Of a stretch of DNA of 64,000 nt, positions 56,756 through 64,000 are shown in pieces. The stretch is from Pseudomonadota bacterium (GTDB taxonomy: Bacteria; Pseudomonadota; Gammaproteobacteria; Burkholderiales; Burkholderiaceae_C). The position numbers were made by a program, and so were the translations under genes. The notes under the pieces are model-generated. The model was not told the origin of the DNA and ran no database searches. It was given only the letters and a program-made list of their open reading frames with translations. The stretch's first letter is position 1, and every line of letters begins with the position of its first letter. Location: positions 1 through 64,000 of the forward strand of contig JAFEEG010000022.1 of NCBI GenBank assembly GCA_018241225.1. The letters run 5' to 3'.

Positions 56756-59017
56756 ATGACCCGTTTCGACGACATCCAACTGCTTCGCGTCAACTATTTG
56801 CGCGGCCCCAACATCTGGACCTACCGTCCGGTGCTCGAAGTCTGGCTCGATCTGGGCGCGCTGGAAGACTTCCCCTCCAACAAGATCGACGGCTTTACCG
56901 ACCGCCTGACGGGCCTGCTGCCGGCGCTCATCGAGCACCACTGCGGCGTGGGCGAGCGCGGCGGCTTCATCCAGCGCCTGCAAGAAGGTACCTGGGCCGG
57001 CCACGTGCTGGAACACGTGGTCATCGAGCTGCTCAACCTGGCGGGCATGCCCACCGGCTTCGGCCAGACGCGCAGCACCTCCAAGCACGGCGTCTACCGC
57101 ATGGTGTTCCGCGCCCGCGACGAGCAGGTGGCCCGCGAGGCCCTGACCCAGGGTCACCGCCTGCTGATGGCCGCCATCAACCACACGCCCTTCGGCGCCG
57201 CCGAGGTGCAGTTGGCGGTCAATGAAGTCAAGGCCAAGCTCGACGACTGCTACCTGGGCCCCAGCACCGCCAGCATCGTGGGGGCCGCCACCGACCGCGG
57301 CATTCCGCACCTGCGGCTGAACTCGGGCAACCTGGTGCAACTGGGCTACGGCGCCACGCAGCAGCGTATCTGGACGGCCGAAACCGACTACACCAGCGCC
57401 ATCGGCGAATCCATTGCCAGCGACAAGGAACTGACCAAGTCCCTGCTGCAAAGCTGCGGCGTGCCGGTGCCCGAGGGCCAGGTGGTCGACAGCGCCGAAG
57501 AAGCCTGGGAAGCCGCCGAGGACATCGGCCTGCCGGTGGCCGTCAAGCCCTCGGACGCCAACCATGGCCGTGGCGTGTCGCTGGAGCTGACCACCCGCGA
57601 GGAAGTCATCGCCGCCTTCGCGGTGGCCGAGCCCGAAGGCAGCGACGTCATGGTCGAGCGCTTCGTGCGCGGCTCCGAGCACCGCCTGCTGGTGGTGGGC
57701 GACGAGGTGGTGGCCGCCGCGCGCGGCGAGATCATCACCGTGACCGGCGACGGCAAGCAGACCGTGGCCGAGCTCATCGACAGCCAGCTCAACAGCGACC
57801 CGCGCCGCGGCGCGGAAGAGGAATATCCGCTGGACGTGATCGTGCTGGCCACCGACGCGAAGCTGCAGCTCGAGCTGCAGCGCCAGAAGCTGGACGGCGC
57901 CTCCGTGCCTGCTGCTGGCCGCGTGGTCACCATCCAGCGCAACGGCAACCTGGGCGTGGACTGCACCGACCAAGTCCACCCCGAAGTGGCCCATGCCGCC
58001 GTGCTGGCTGCCCGGGTGGTGGGCCTGGACATCGCGGGCATCGACCTGGTGGCGCAAGACATCACCAGGCCGCTGCAGGCCCAGGGCGGCGCCATCGTCG
58101 AGGTCAATGCCGGCCCCGGCCTGCTGATGCACCTCAAGCCCGCCATCGGCTCGCCGCGTCCGGTGGGCCGCGCCATCTGCGACCACCTCTTCCCCGACGC
58201 CGGCGAAGACAGCACGCCCGGCCGCATTCCGGTGGTGGGCGTGGCCGGCTCGCAAGACACGGCCGTGCTGGCCCGCCTGGTGGCGTGGCTGGTCGGCCTG
58301 AGCGGCCAGCACACGGGCCTGGCCTGCCGCGACGGCCTGTTCCTGGAGCGCCGCCGCGTGGACGCGCGCGACAGCGCCAACTGGGCCGCCGGCCACCGCC
58401 TGCTGGTCAACCGATCGGTGCAGGCCGTGGTGATCGAGAACGGTGCCCGCACCATCCTGGCCGACGGCCTGCCCTACGACCGCTGCCAGGTCGGCATCGT
58501 GACCGACCTCGACGGCTTCGAAGACCTGGCCGCCTTCGACATCGCCGAGAGCGACCAGATGGTCAAGGTGCTGCGCACCCAGGTCGACGTCGTGCTGCCC
58601 GAAGGCACCGCGGTGCTCAACGCCGCCGACGAACGCGTGGCAGGCCTGGCGCCGCTGTGCGACGGCGACGTCATTCTCTACAGCGCCAATCCGCAGGCCC
58701 CGGCCCTGGCCGAACACCAGTCCAAGGGCGGCAAGGCCGTGCTGGTGCGCCAGGATCGCATCGTGCTGGCCAACGGCCCCAGCGAATCCTTCCTGCCCGG
58801 CCTGGGCCGGCTGACCGCCTGGCGCGCCACGCACGCCGGCGTCAGCCTCGAAAGCCTGCTGGCCGCGGTGGCGGCGGCCTGGGCGCTGGGCATTCCGCTC
58901 AACCTGATCGGCGCCGGCGTCGAGGCCTTCGAGGCCGACCTGCAGGCAGCACTGGCCTCGCTGCAGCTGTCGCAGAGCGTGCCCTTCGTCGATTCGCAAA
59001 TGCAGCAGCTGGCCTGA
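56756..59017 (+). CDS. Cyanophycin synthetase-like protein, CphA2/CphA' type
   Basis: A 753-residue paralogue of CphA. The N-terminal domain and ATP-grasp region are conserved (SDANHGRGVSLEL near 260, VEVNAGPGLLMHL near 445). In the Mur-ligase-like region the P-loop expected as GTNGKTTT is replaced by GSQDTAVL near 496, and the C-terminal Mur domain is missing. This matches the architecture I recall for cyanobacterial CphA2, which polymerises beta-Asp-Arg using a single ATP site. It lies upstream of full-length cphA, 38 bases apart. Confidence 0.85.
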   Translation: MTRFDDIQLLRVNYLRGPNIWTYRPVLEVWLDLGALEDFPSNKIDGFTDRLTGLLPALIEHHCGVGERGGFIQRLQEGTWAGHVLEHVVIELLNLAGMPTGFGQTRSTSKHGVYRMVFRARDEQVAREALTQGHRLLMAAINHTPFGAAEVQLAVNEVKAKLDDCYLGPSTASIVGAATDRGIPHLRLNSGNLVQLGYGATQQRIWTAETDYTSAIGESIASDKELTKSLLQSCGVPVPEGQVVDSAEEAWEAAEDIGLPVAVKPSDANHGRGVSLELTTREEVIAAFAVAEPEGSDVMVERFVRGSEHRLLVVGDEVVAAARGEIITVTGDGKQTVAELIDSQLNSDPRRGAEEEYPLDVIVLATDAKLQLELQRQKLDGASVPAAGRVVTIQRNGNLGVDCTDQVHPEVAHAAVLAARVVGLDIAGIDLVAQDITRPLQAQGGAIVEVNAGPGLLMHLKPAIGSPRPVGRAICDHLFPDAGEDSTPGRIPVVGVAGSQDTAVLARLVAWLVGLSGQHTGLACRDGLFLERRRVDARDSANWAAGHRLLVNRSVQAVVIENGARTILADGLPYDRCQVGIVTDLDGFEDLAAFDIAESDQMVKVLRTQVDVVLPEGTAVLNAADERVAGLAPLCDGDVILYSANPQAPALAEHQSKGGKAVLVRQDRIVLANGPSESFLPGLGRLTAWRATHAGVSLESLLAAVAAAWALGIPLNLIGAGVEAFEADLQAALASLQLSQSVPFVDSQMQQLA

Positions 59018-59055
59018 GCCCAGACGCCCTCGGACAAGACAACGACAAGACCCCC

Positions 59056-61623
59056 ATGGAAGTCACCCGCATCCGTGCCCTGCGCGGCCCCAACCTCTGG
59101 AGCCGCCACACGTCCATCGAAGCCATCGTGAAATGCGAAGGCGCTGAAAACGTCATCGGCGACCTGCCCGGCTTCGAGCAGCGTCTGCGCGCGCTGTTCC
59201 CCACCATCGGCGAGCTGCACCCGGTCGTGCTCGGCCAGCCGCTGGCGCTGGCCCACGTGCTGGAAAACGCCGCGCTGTCGCTGCAGGCGCACGCCGGCTG
59301 CTCGGTCAACTTCGGCCACACCACCTACACCACCGACGAAGGCGTCTACCAGGTGGTGGTGCAGTACGGCGAAGAGGCGGTGGGCCGGCTGGCCATGAAG
59401 CTGGCGGAGCAACTCATCGAGGCCGCGTTGGCCGACAAGCCTTTCGACGCCAACGCCGCCATCGCGCGACTGCGCGAACTGGACGAAGACGAGCGCCTGG
59501 GCCCGAGCACGGGCTCCATCGTCGATGCGGCCGTGGCCCGCGGCATTCCGTACCGCCGCCTCACGCGTGGCAGCCTGGTGCAGTTCGGCTGGGGCTCCAA
59601 GCAGCGGCGCATCCAGGCGGCCGAGGTCGACGCGACCTCCGGCGTGGCCGAGTCCATCGCGCAGGACAAGGAGCTGACCAAGCAACTGCTCAACGCAGCC
59701 GGCGTGCCGGTGCCGCTGGGCCGCCCCGTCACCGACGTGGAAGACGCGTGGGCCGCAGCGCAGGACATCGGCCTGCCGGTCGTGGTCAAGCCGCAGGACG
59801 GCAACCAGGGCAAGGGCGTCACCGTCAACATCGTCTCGCGCGAGCAGCTCGTTGCCGCCTACGACGCCGCCGCCGAATACGGCGAGGTCATGGTCGAGAA
59901 GTTCCTGCCCGGCTTCGACTTCCGCCTGCTGGTGGTGGGCGACCGCCTGGTGGCCGCCGCGCGGCGCGATCCGCCCCAAGTCATCGGCGACGGCACGAGC
60001 ACCGTGCGCCAGCTGGTCGATACGGTCAACCAGGACCCGCGCCGCGGCGAGGGCCATGCCACCTCGCTCACCAAGATTCGCCTGGACGACATTGCCGTGG
60101 GCCGGCTCGAAGCACAGGGCCTCACGCCCGACAGCGTGCCCGAGCTGGGCCAGCGCGTGGTGCTGCGCAACAACGCCAATCTGTCAACCGGCGGCACCGC
60201 CACCGACGTGACCGACACGGTGCACCCCGAGATCGCCGCGCGCGCGGTCGATGCCGCGCAGATGGTGGGCCTGCACATCTGCGGCGTGGACATGGTCTGC
60301 GAGAACGTGCTGGTGCCGCTGGAAGAGCAAAGCGGCGGCGTGGTCGAAGTCAACGCCGCGCCAGGCCTGCGCATGCACATCTCGCCCTCCTTCGGCCGCG
60401 GACGCCCGGTGGGCGATGCGGTCATGGACACCCTCTTTCCCCCCGGCGACGACGGCCGCATTCCCGTGGTGGCAGTAACCGGCACCAACGGCAAGACCAC
60501 CACCGCGCGCCTCATCAATCACCTGCTGGCATCCAGCGGCCTGCGCACCGGCATGACCAACACCGACGGCGTGTACGTCGACGGCCGCCAGACCGACAGC
60601 GGCGACTGCAGCGGCCCCAAGAGCGCGCGCAACGTGCTGCTGCACCCCGAGGTGGATGCGGCCGTTTTCGAAGTGGCGCGAGGCGGCATCCTGCGCGAAG
60701 GCCTGGGCTTCGACCGCTGCCAGGTGGCGGTCGTCACCAACCTGGGCCAAGGCGACCACCTGGGCCTGAACTACATCACCTCGGTGGAAGAGCTGGCCGT
60801 TCTCAAGCGCGTGATCGTGCGCAACGTGGCGCCCGGTGGCTATGGCGTGCTCAACGCGGCCGACCCCAACGTGGCGGCCATGGCGGCAGGTTGCCCCGGC
60901 AACATCATCTTCTTCTCGGCGGACCGCAGCCACCCCGTCATGGCCACCCACCGGGCGCAGGGCAAGCGCACCGTGTTCGTCGATCAGGATGCGGTGGTGG
61001 CCTCCGAAGGCTCGTGGCGCGAGCGCGTGCCGCTGCGTGACGTGCCAATCACCCGCAACGGCACCATCGGCTTCCAGGTCGACAACGTGATGGCAGCGGT
61101 GGCCGCGGCCTGGGCCGTGGGCCTGGACTGGGACACCATCCGCAGCGGCCTGGCCAGCTTCAAGAGCGACACGCACGGCGTGCCGGGGCGCTTCAACGTC
61201 ATGGACTATCGTGGTGCCACCGTGATCGCCGACTACGGCCACAACACCGACGCCATGCGCGCGCTGGTGTCGGCGGTGGACACCATGCCGGCCAAGCGCC
61301 GCTCGGTGGTGATCAGCGGCGCCGGCGACCGACGCGACGAAGACATCCGCGACCAGACCGCCATCCTGGGCAAGGCCTTCGACGACGTCATCCTCTACCA
61401 GGACGCAGCGCAGCGCGGCCGCGCCGACGGCGAAGTGATGGCCCTGCTGCGCCAAGGGCTGCAGGGTGCCACGCGCACCAGCTACATCGACGAAATCCGG
61501 GGCGAATTCATCGCCATCGACCAGGCCCTGGCGCGACTGCAGCCCGGCGACCTGTCGCTGATCCTGGTAGACCAGGTGGAAGAGGCGCTGGCGCACCTGC
61601 AAAAGCGCATCGCCGAGGCTTGA
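59056..61623 (+). CDS. cphA: Cyanophycin synthetase
   Basis: An 855-residue enzyme that builds multi-L-arginyl-poly-L-aspartate, a nitrogen reserve. The ATP-grasp region (PQDGNQGKGVTVNI near 258, VEVNAAPGLRMHIS near 435) activates the Asp chain. The intact Mur-ligase P-loop GTNGKTTT is at 476-483 and the C-terminal domain (GRFNVMDYRGATVIADYGHN region near 715) is complete. It follows the shorter paralogue in the same operon. No cyanophycinase gene is in the window. Confidence 0.96.
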   Translation: MEVTRIRALRGPNLWSRHTSIEAIVKCEGAENVIGDLPGFEQRLRALFPTIGELHPVVLGQPLALAHVLENAALSLQAHAGCSVNFGHTTYTTDEGVYQVVVQYGEEAVGRLAMKLAEQLIEAALADKPFDANAAIARLRELDEDERLGPSTGSIVDAAVARGIPYRRLTRGSLVQFGWGSKQRRIQAAEVDATSGVAESIAQDKELTKQLLNAAGVPVPLGRPVTDVEDAWAAAQDIGLPVVVKPQDGNQGKGVTVNIVSREQLVAAYDAAAEYGEVMVEKFLPGFDFRLLVVGDRLVAAARRDPPQVIGDGTSTVRQLVDTVNQDPRRGEGHATSLTKIRLDDIAVGRLEAQGLTPDSVPELGQRVVLRNNANLSTGGTATDVTDTVHPEIAARAVDAAQMVGLHICGVDMVCENVLVPLEEQSGGVVEVNAAPGLRMHISPSFGRGRPVGDAVMDTLFPPGDDGRIPVVAVTGTNGKTTTARLINHLLASSGLRTGMTNTDGVYVDGRQTDSGDCSGPKSARNVLLHPEVDAAVFEVARGGILREGLGFDRCQVAVVTNLGQGDHLGLNYITSVEELAVLKRVIVRNVAPGGYGVLNAADPNVAAMAAGCPGNIIFFSADRSHPVMATHRAQGKRTVFVDQDAVVASEGSWRERVPLRDVPITRNGTIGFQVDNVMAAVAAAWAVGLDWDTIRSGLASFKSDTHGVPGRFNVMDYRGATVIADYGHNTDAMRALVSAVDTMPAKRRSVVISGAGDRRDEDIRDQTAILGKAFDDVILYQDAAQRGRADGEVMALLRQGLQGATRTSYIDEIRGEFIAIDQALARLQPGDLSLILVDQVEEALAHLQKRIAEA

Positions 61624-61640
61624 CAGACAAATCCCACACG

Positions 61641-61668
61641 GATCGTTGCCGCATCACCGACAACGATC
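61641..61668. repeat. Inverted repeat after cphA
   Basis: GATCGTTG at 61641-61648 and CAACGATC at 61661-61668 are perfect complements with a 12-base loop. It lies 18 bases after the cphA stop and has no T-run, so it may be a weak 3' hairpin rather than a true terminator. Confidence 0.4.
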
Positions 61669-61785
61669 TTCACGGGGTCTCTCACATCCACCTCACTCAC
61701 GGGCGGCCAAACTCTTCAGAACCGTGTTCCCGCACGTCGCGACTAGTCCGCGATTTGCGCACACGATTCGAAAGGAGTGAACGCC

Positions 61786-62214
61786 ATGAATGCCTTGCGC
61801 CAAAGTTGCGCGGTGGCCATATTGGCCGCCGGCAGTATCGCCGCCATGCCGTCTGCCTTTGCTGCGGGCGCCAGCGCAACCAGCACCTACCAGTCCGAGC
61901 GCGCCGTGTGCGGCCAGATCCAGCAGGACAAGGCTGCGTGTATCCGTGAAGCCGGCGCGGCGGCGCAAGCCTCGCGCCAAGGCCATCTGACCTACGCGCC
62001 CGATGCCACCTACCGGCAGAACGCCCTGGCGCGTTGCCAGGCCCAGCCTGCCGAAGACCGAACCGCCTGCGAGCAACGCGTAACGGGCACGGGCAACACC
62101 ACCATCGAAGGCAGCGTGCTGGGTGGCGGTGACATCCGCGAGACCGTGACGCAGGTACCGGCAGCCTCCAGCGCACCGCCACCGCCCGCGCCGGCAATGC
62201 CGCTCACGAACTGA
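61786..62214 (+). CDS. Small secreted cysteine-containing protein of unknown function
   Basis: A 142-residue protein with a signal peptide ending near residue 27 (SAFA). The mature part has two cysteine pairs, a CX9C (CGQIQQDKAAC) and a CX10C (CQAQPAEDRTAC), then a Gly-rich GSVLGGGDIRET segment and a Pro/Ala tail. The pairs suggest a disulfide-linked helical hairpin in the periplasm. AAGGAG at 61772-61777 is eight bases before the ATG chosen. No function can be assigned. Confidence 0.75.
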   Translation: MNALRQSCAVAILAAGSIAAMPSAFAAGASATSTYQSERAVCGQIQQDKAACIREAGAAAQASRQGHLTYAPDATYRQNALARCQAQPAEDRTACEQRVTGTGNTTIEGSVLGGGDIRETVTQVPAASSAPPPPAPAMPLTN

Positions 62215-62238
62215 ACCTCTTGTTGACCTGAGAGGGCG

Positions 62239-62267
62239 CAGGGCAGCGCCTGGCGGCCTGCCCTGCA
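62239..62267. terminator. Hairpin between convergent genes
   Basis: GCAGGGCAG at 62239-62247 pairs with CTGCCCTGC at 62259-62267. Lying between a plus-strand and a minus-strand stop, it may serve both directions, though no strong T-run flanks it. Confidence 0.45.
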
Positions 62268-62283
62268 TTTGCCTGGCCCGCCC

Positions 62284-63321
62284 CTAGTGGTGCTCCACGC
62301 GCGCGCCCAGCAGGCGCTGCAGCAGGCAGAACACGAAGAGCAGCGCGCCCACCACGATGCGCGTCCACCAGGAACTGAGCGTGCCGTCGAAGGCGATCAG
62401 CGTCTGGATAATGCCCAGCATCATCACGCCGAACAGCGTGCCAATGACATAGCCCACGCCGCCGGTGAGCAGCGTGCCGCCGATCACCACGGCGGCGATG
62501 GCGTCCAGCTCCAGCCCCAGTGCGTGCAGGCCGTAGCCCGACAGCATGTAGAAGGTGAACAGCACCCCTGCCAGCGCCGAGCAGAAGCCCGATAGCGTGT
62601 ACACGCCGATGATGGTGCTGCGTACCGGCAGCCCCATGAGCACCGCCGACTGCTCGTTGCCACCCACCGCGTACACGGCGCGGCCGAACGGCGTCCAGTG
62701 CGCCAGGTACACCGCGATGGCCACCACGGCCAGGGCGATCAGCGCGCTGAGCGAAAGCGATGCTTCGCCCCACACCGGCACGCGCAGTTGCGACAGGTCG
62801 GAGTACACCTCGTTGGTGATGCTGATCGAGTCGATGCTGATCACATAGCAAAGGCCGCGCGCGAGGAACATGCCGGCCAGCGTGACGATGAAAGGCTGCA
62901 GCCTGAAGCGCTCGATGAGATAGCCCATGAGGGCGCCGAACGCCGTGCCCATGAGCAGCACAAGCGGAATCACCTGCAGCGGACTCCAGCCATGCTTTTC
63001 CACCAGCGCGGCCGACACCATGGTGGTCAACGCAATCACCGAGCCCACCGACAGGTCGATGCCACCCGAGAGGATGACGAAGGTCATGCCCACCGCCACC
63101 ACGCAGAGAAAGGCGTTGTCGATCAGCAGGTTGAGAAAGACCTGCAGCGAGAAGAAACCCGGATACACCACCGAGCCCAGCGTGGCCATGAGCACGAAGA
63201 GCGACACCGTTACCGCCAGCGGCAGCATGCGTCCGCGAAGCCGCGGCGGCGGCTTGCGGTCTGCACTGCTCGCGCGGGCCTGTGAAGGCACCTGTGCCTC
63301 GACCGGTGCGAGGGCGCTCAT
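62284..63321 (-). CDS. yjfF: Sugar ABC transporter permease (YjfF type)
   Basis: A 345-residue inner-membrane permease of the CUT2 (ribose/galactofuranose) group. After a Pro/Arg-rich tail, about ten hydrophobic helices follow; VILSGGIDLSVGSVIALTTM near 85 is the CUT2 signature. Its gene order after YtfT matches the galactofuranose importer ytfQRT-yjfF of E. coli. The ATG overlaps the upstream gene stop. Confidence 0.88.
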   Translation of the reverse strand: MSALAPVEAQVPSQARASSADRKPPPRLRGRMLPLAVTVSLFVLMATLGSVVYPGFFSLQVFLNLLIDNAFLCVVAVGMTFVILSGGIDLSVGSVIALTTMVSAALVEKHGWSPLQVIPLVLLMGTAFGALMGYLIERFRLQPFIVTLAGMFLARGLCYVISIDSISITNEVYSDLSQLRVPVWGEASLSLSALIALAVVAIAVYLAHWTPFGRAVYAVGGNEQSAVLMGLPVRSTIIGVYTLSGFCSALAGVLFTFYMLSGYGLHALGLELDAIAAVVIGGTLLTGGVGYVIGTLFGVMMLGIIQTLIAFDGTLSSWWTRIVVGALLFVFCLLQRLLGARVEHH

Positions 63322-64000
63322 GACCGCACCTCCGAACGCGCCGGGCGAAACACCAGGCTGCGCATCTGCGCACGAAACTCGGCCGACTGCAGCAGCATCA
63401 CCAGGAACACCACCACCGCCTTGACCACCAGGTTGATCTCGGGCGGCACGCCCAGCGAGTAGATGGCGTAGGTCAGCGTCTGGATGATGAGCGCGCCGAT
63501 CACACTGCCCACCACGCTGAAGCGCCCGCCCGTAAGCGCGGTGCCGCCCAGCGTGACGGCCAGGATCGCGTCCAGCTCGAGCAGCAGGCCGGCGTTGTTG
63601 CCGTCCGCACTCTTCACGTTGGAGCTGATGATGAGCCCCGCCAGCCCCGCGCAGAAGGCGCAGAACATGTACACCCCCACGATCAACCGCCGCGCCCGCA
63701 CGCCGGCCAGGTGGGCCGCCGCCGGGTTGATGCCCACCGACTGGATGAACAGGCCCAGCGCCGTGCGCGTGACGGCCAGGTACATCAGCACCGCCACGCC
63801 GGCGGCAATGAACAGTGCAAAGGGCAGGCCCAGCAGGTAGCCGCCACCGATGAAGAAGTACGGCGCGTAGTAGATGGTGATGATCTGGCCCTCGGTGATG
63901 AGCTGCGCGATGCCGCGCCCGGCCACCATGAGGATCAGCGTGGCAATGATCGGCTGCATGCCGATGCGCGCCACCAGCAGGCCGTTCCACAGGCCGCACA
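63318..64000 (-). CDS. ytfT: Sugar ABC transporter permease (YtfT type), 5' part outside the window
   Basis: Partial: the frame is open to the window edge (residues before VARIGMQP read CGLWNGLL), so the start and the rest of the N-terminus lie outside. The visible 227 residues carry the CUT2 permease core with GLPFALFIAAGVAVLMYLAV and GGTALTGGRFSVVGS. It overlaps yjfF by four bases. The ATPase and binding protein (YtfR, YtfQ) would be expected further right. Confidence 0.85.
   Translation of the reverse strand, partial: CGLWNGLLVARIGMQPIIATLILMVAGRGIAQLITEGQIITIYYAPYFFIGGGYLLGLPFALFIAAGVAVLMYLAVTRTALGLFIQSVGINPAAAHLAGVRARRLIVGVYMFCAFCAGLAGLIISSNVKSADGNNAGLLLELDAILAVTLGGTALTGGRFSVVGSVIGALIIQTLTYAIYSLGVPPEINLVVKAVVVFLVMLLQSAEFRAQMRSLVFRPARSEVRS

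Noticed and set aside
56543..58999. An 818-codon minus-strand frame opposite the CphA2-like gene
   Set aside because: It spans a divergent promoter region and has only repetitive Val/Ala/His/Gly composition.
56756..59017. Shorter CphA paralogue as a pseudogene
   Set aside because: The frame is intact over 753 codons, the ATP-grasp motifs are conserved, and the altered P-loop is also seen in CphA2-type enzymes.

Overview
The window looks like chromosomal DNA of a high-GC betaproteobacterium of the order Burkholderiales, most likely a Comamonadaceae member close to Variovorax. This is inferred from gene content and protein character: a two-gene cyanophycin synthetase locus with its ABC transporter and DUF1854 partner, a short GspC divergent from a gspGHIJKLMNDEF operon, a Burkholderiales-type trimeric porin, and HrcA/CIRCE control of groESL. 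No tRNA, rRNA, insertion sequence, prophage or CRISPR array is visible. Genes are dense, frequently overlap by 1-4 bases, and no gene-free gap exceeds 300 bases.

Layout. 1-3.4 kb: a LacI-family regulator and a TPR/GT41 (O-GlcNAc-transferase-like) protein. 3.4-5.6 kb: groES-groEL with a sigma70-like promoter, a perfect CIRCE operator and two 3' hairpins. 5.7-7.9 kb: an amino-acid permease (minus) and a small lipoprotein. 7.9-15.2 kb (minus): a seven-gene polyol operon made of a binding protein, two permeases, an ATPase, a DalD-type polyol dehydrogenase, an SDR polyol dehydrogenase and an AraC regulator. 15.4-25.9 kb: a central-carbon block with DUF805, tal-pgi (minus), a lipocalin, a three-gene importer usually labelled 'ferric' but better matching the AfuABC sugar-phosphate type (minus), then hexR-zwf (plus). 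25.9-32.7 kb (minus): a peptide ABC operon with an M20 amidohydrolase inside it. 32.9-37.3 kb: porin, coq7, an OsmC-like protein and ilvA, with a strong candidate small RNA between osmC and ilvA. 37.3-48.8 kb: type II secretion genes. 48.8-53.9 kb: a 5'-nucleotidase, an SbmA/YddA-type ABC protein, an NCS1 permease and queC. 53.9-61.6 kb: the cyanophycin locus, with DUF1854 and a PH-like-domain ABC exporter on minus and two cyanophycin synthetases on plus. 61.8-64 kb: a small secreted Cys protein and two sugar ABC permeases (YjfF and a partial YtfT).

How parts work together. The polyol operon imports a sugar alcohol, oxidises it to a ketose, and carries its own AraC regulator. The 15.8-25.9 kb block contains Pgi, Tal and Zwf, which act on glucose-6-P, fructose-6-P and sedoheptulose-7-P. 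It also holds HexR, which senses a sugar-phosphate pathway intermediate, and an importer whose binding protein carries His/Asp/Glu residues at the spacing I recall for AfuA's hexose-phosphate site. HexR-like boxes lie at three promoters in the block. At the cyanophycin locus a full CphA sits behind a shorter CphA-like protein with a lost second P-loop, opposite a dedicated ABC/DUF1854 pair.

The most interesting signals are the candidate sRNA at about 35591-35678 with an operator-like palindrome over its promoter, the sugar-phosphate reinterpretation of the 'iron' transporter, and the cyanophycin exporter pair with the degenerate CphA paralogue.
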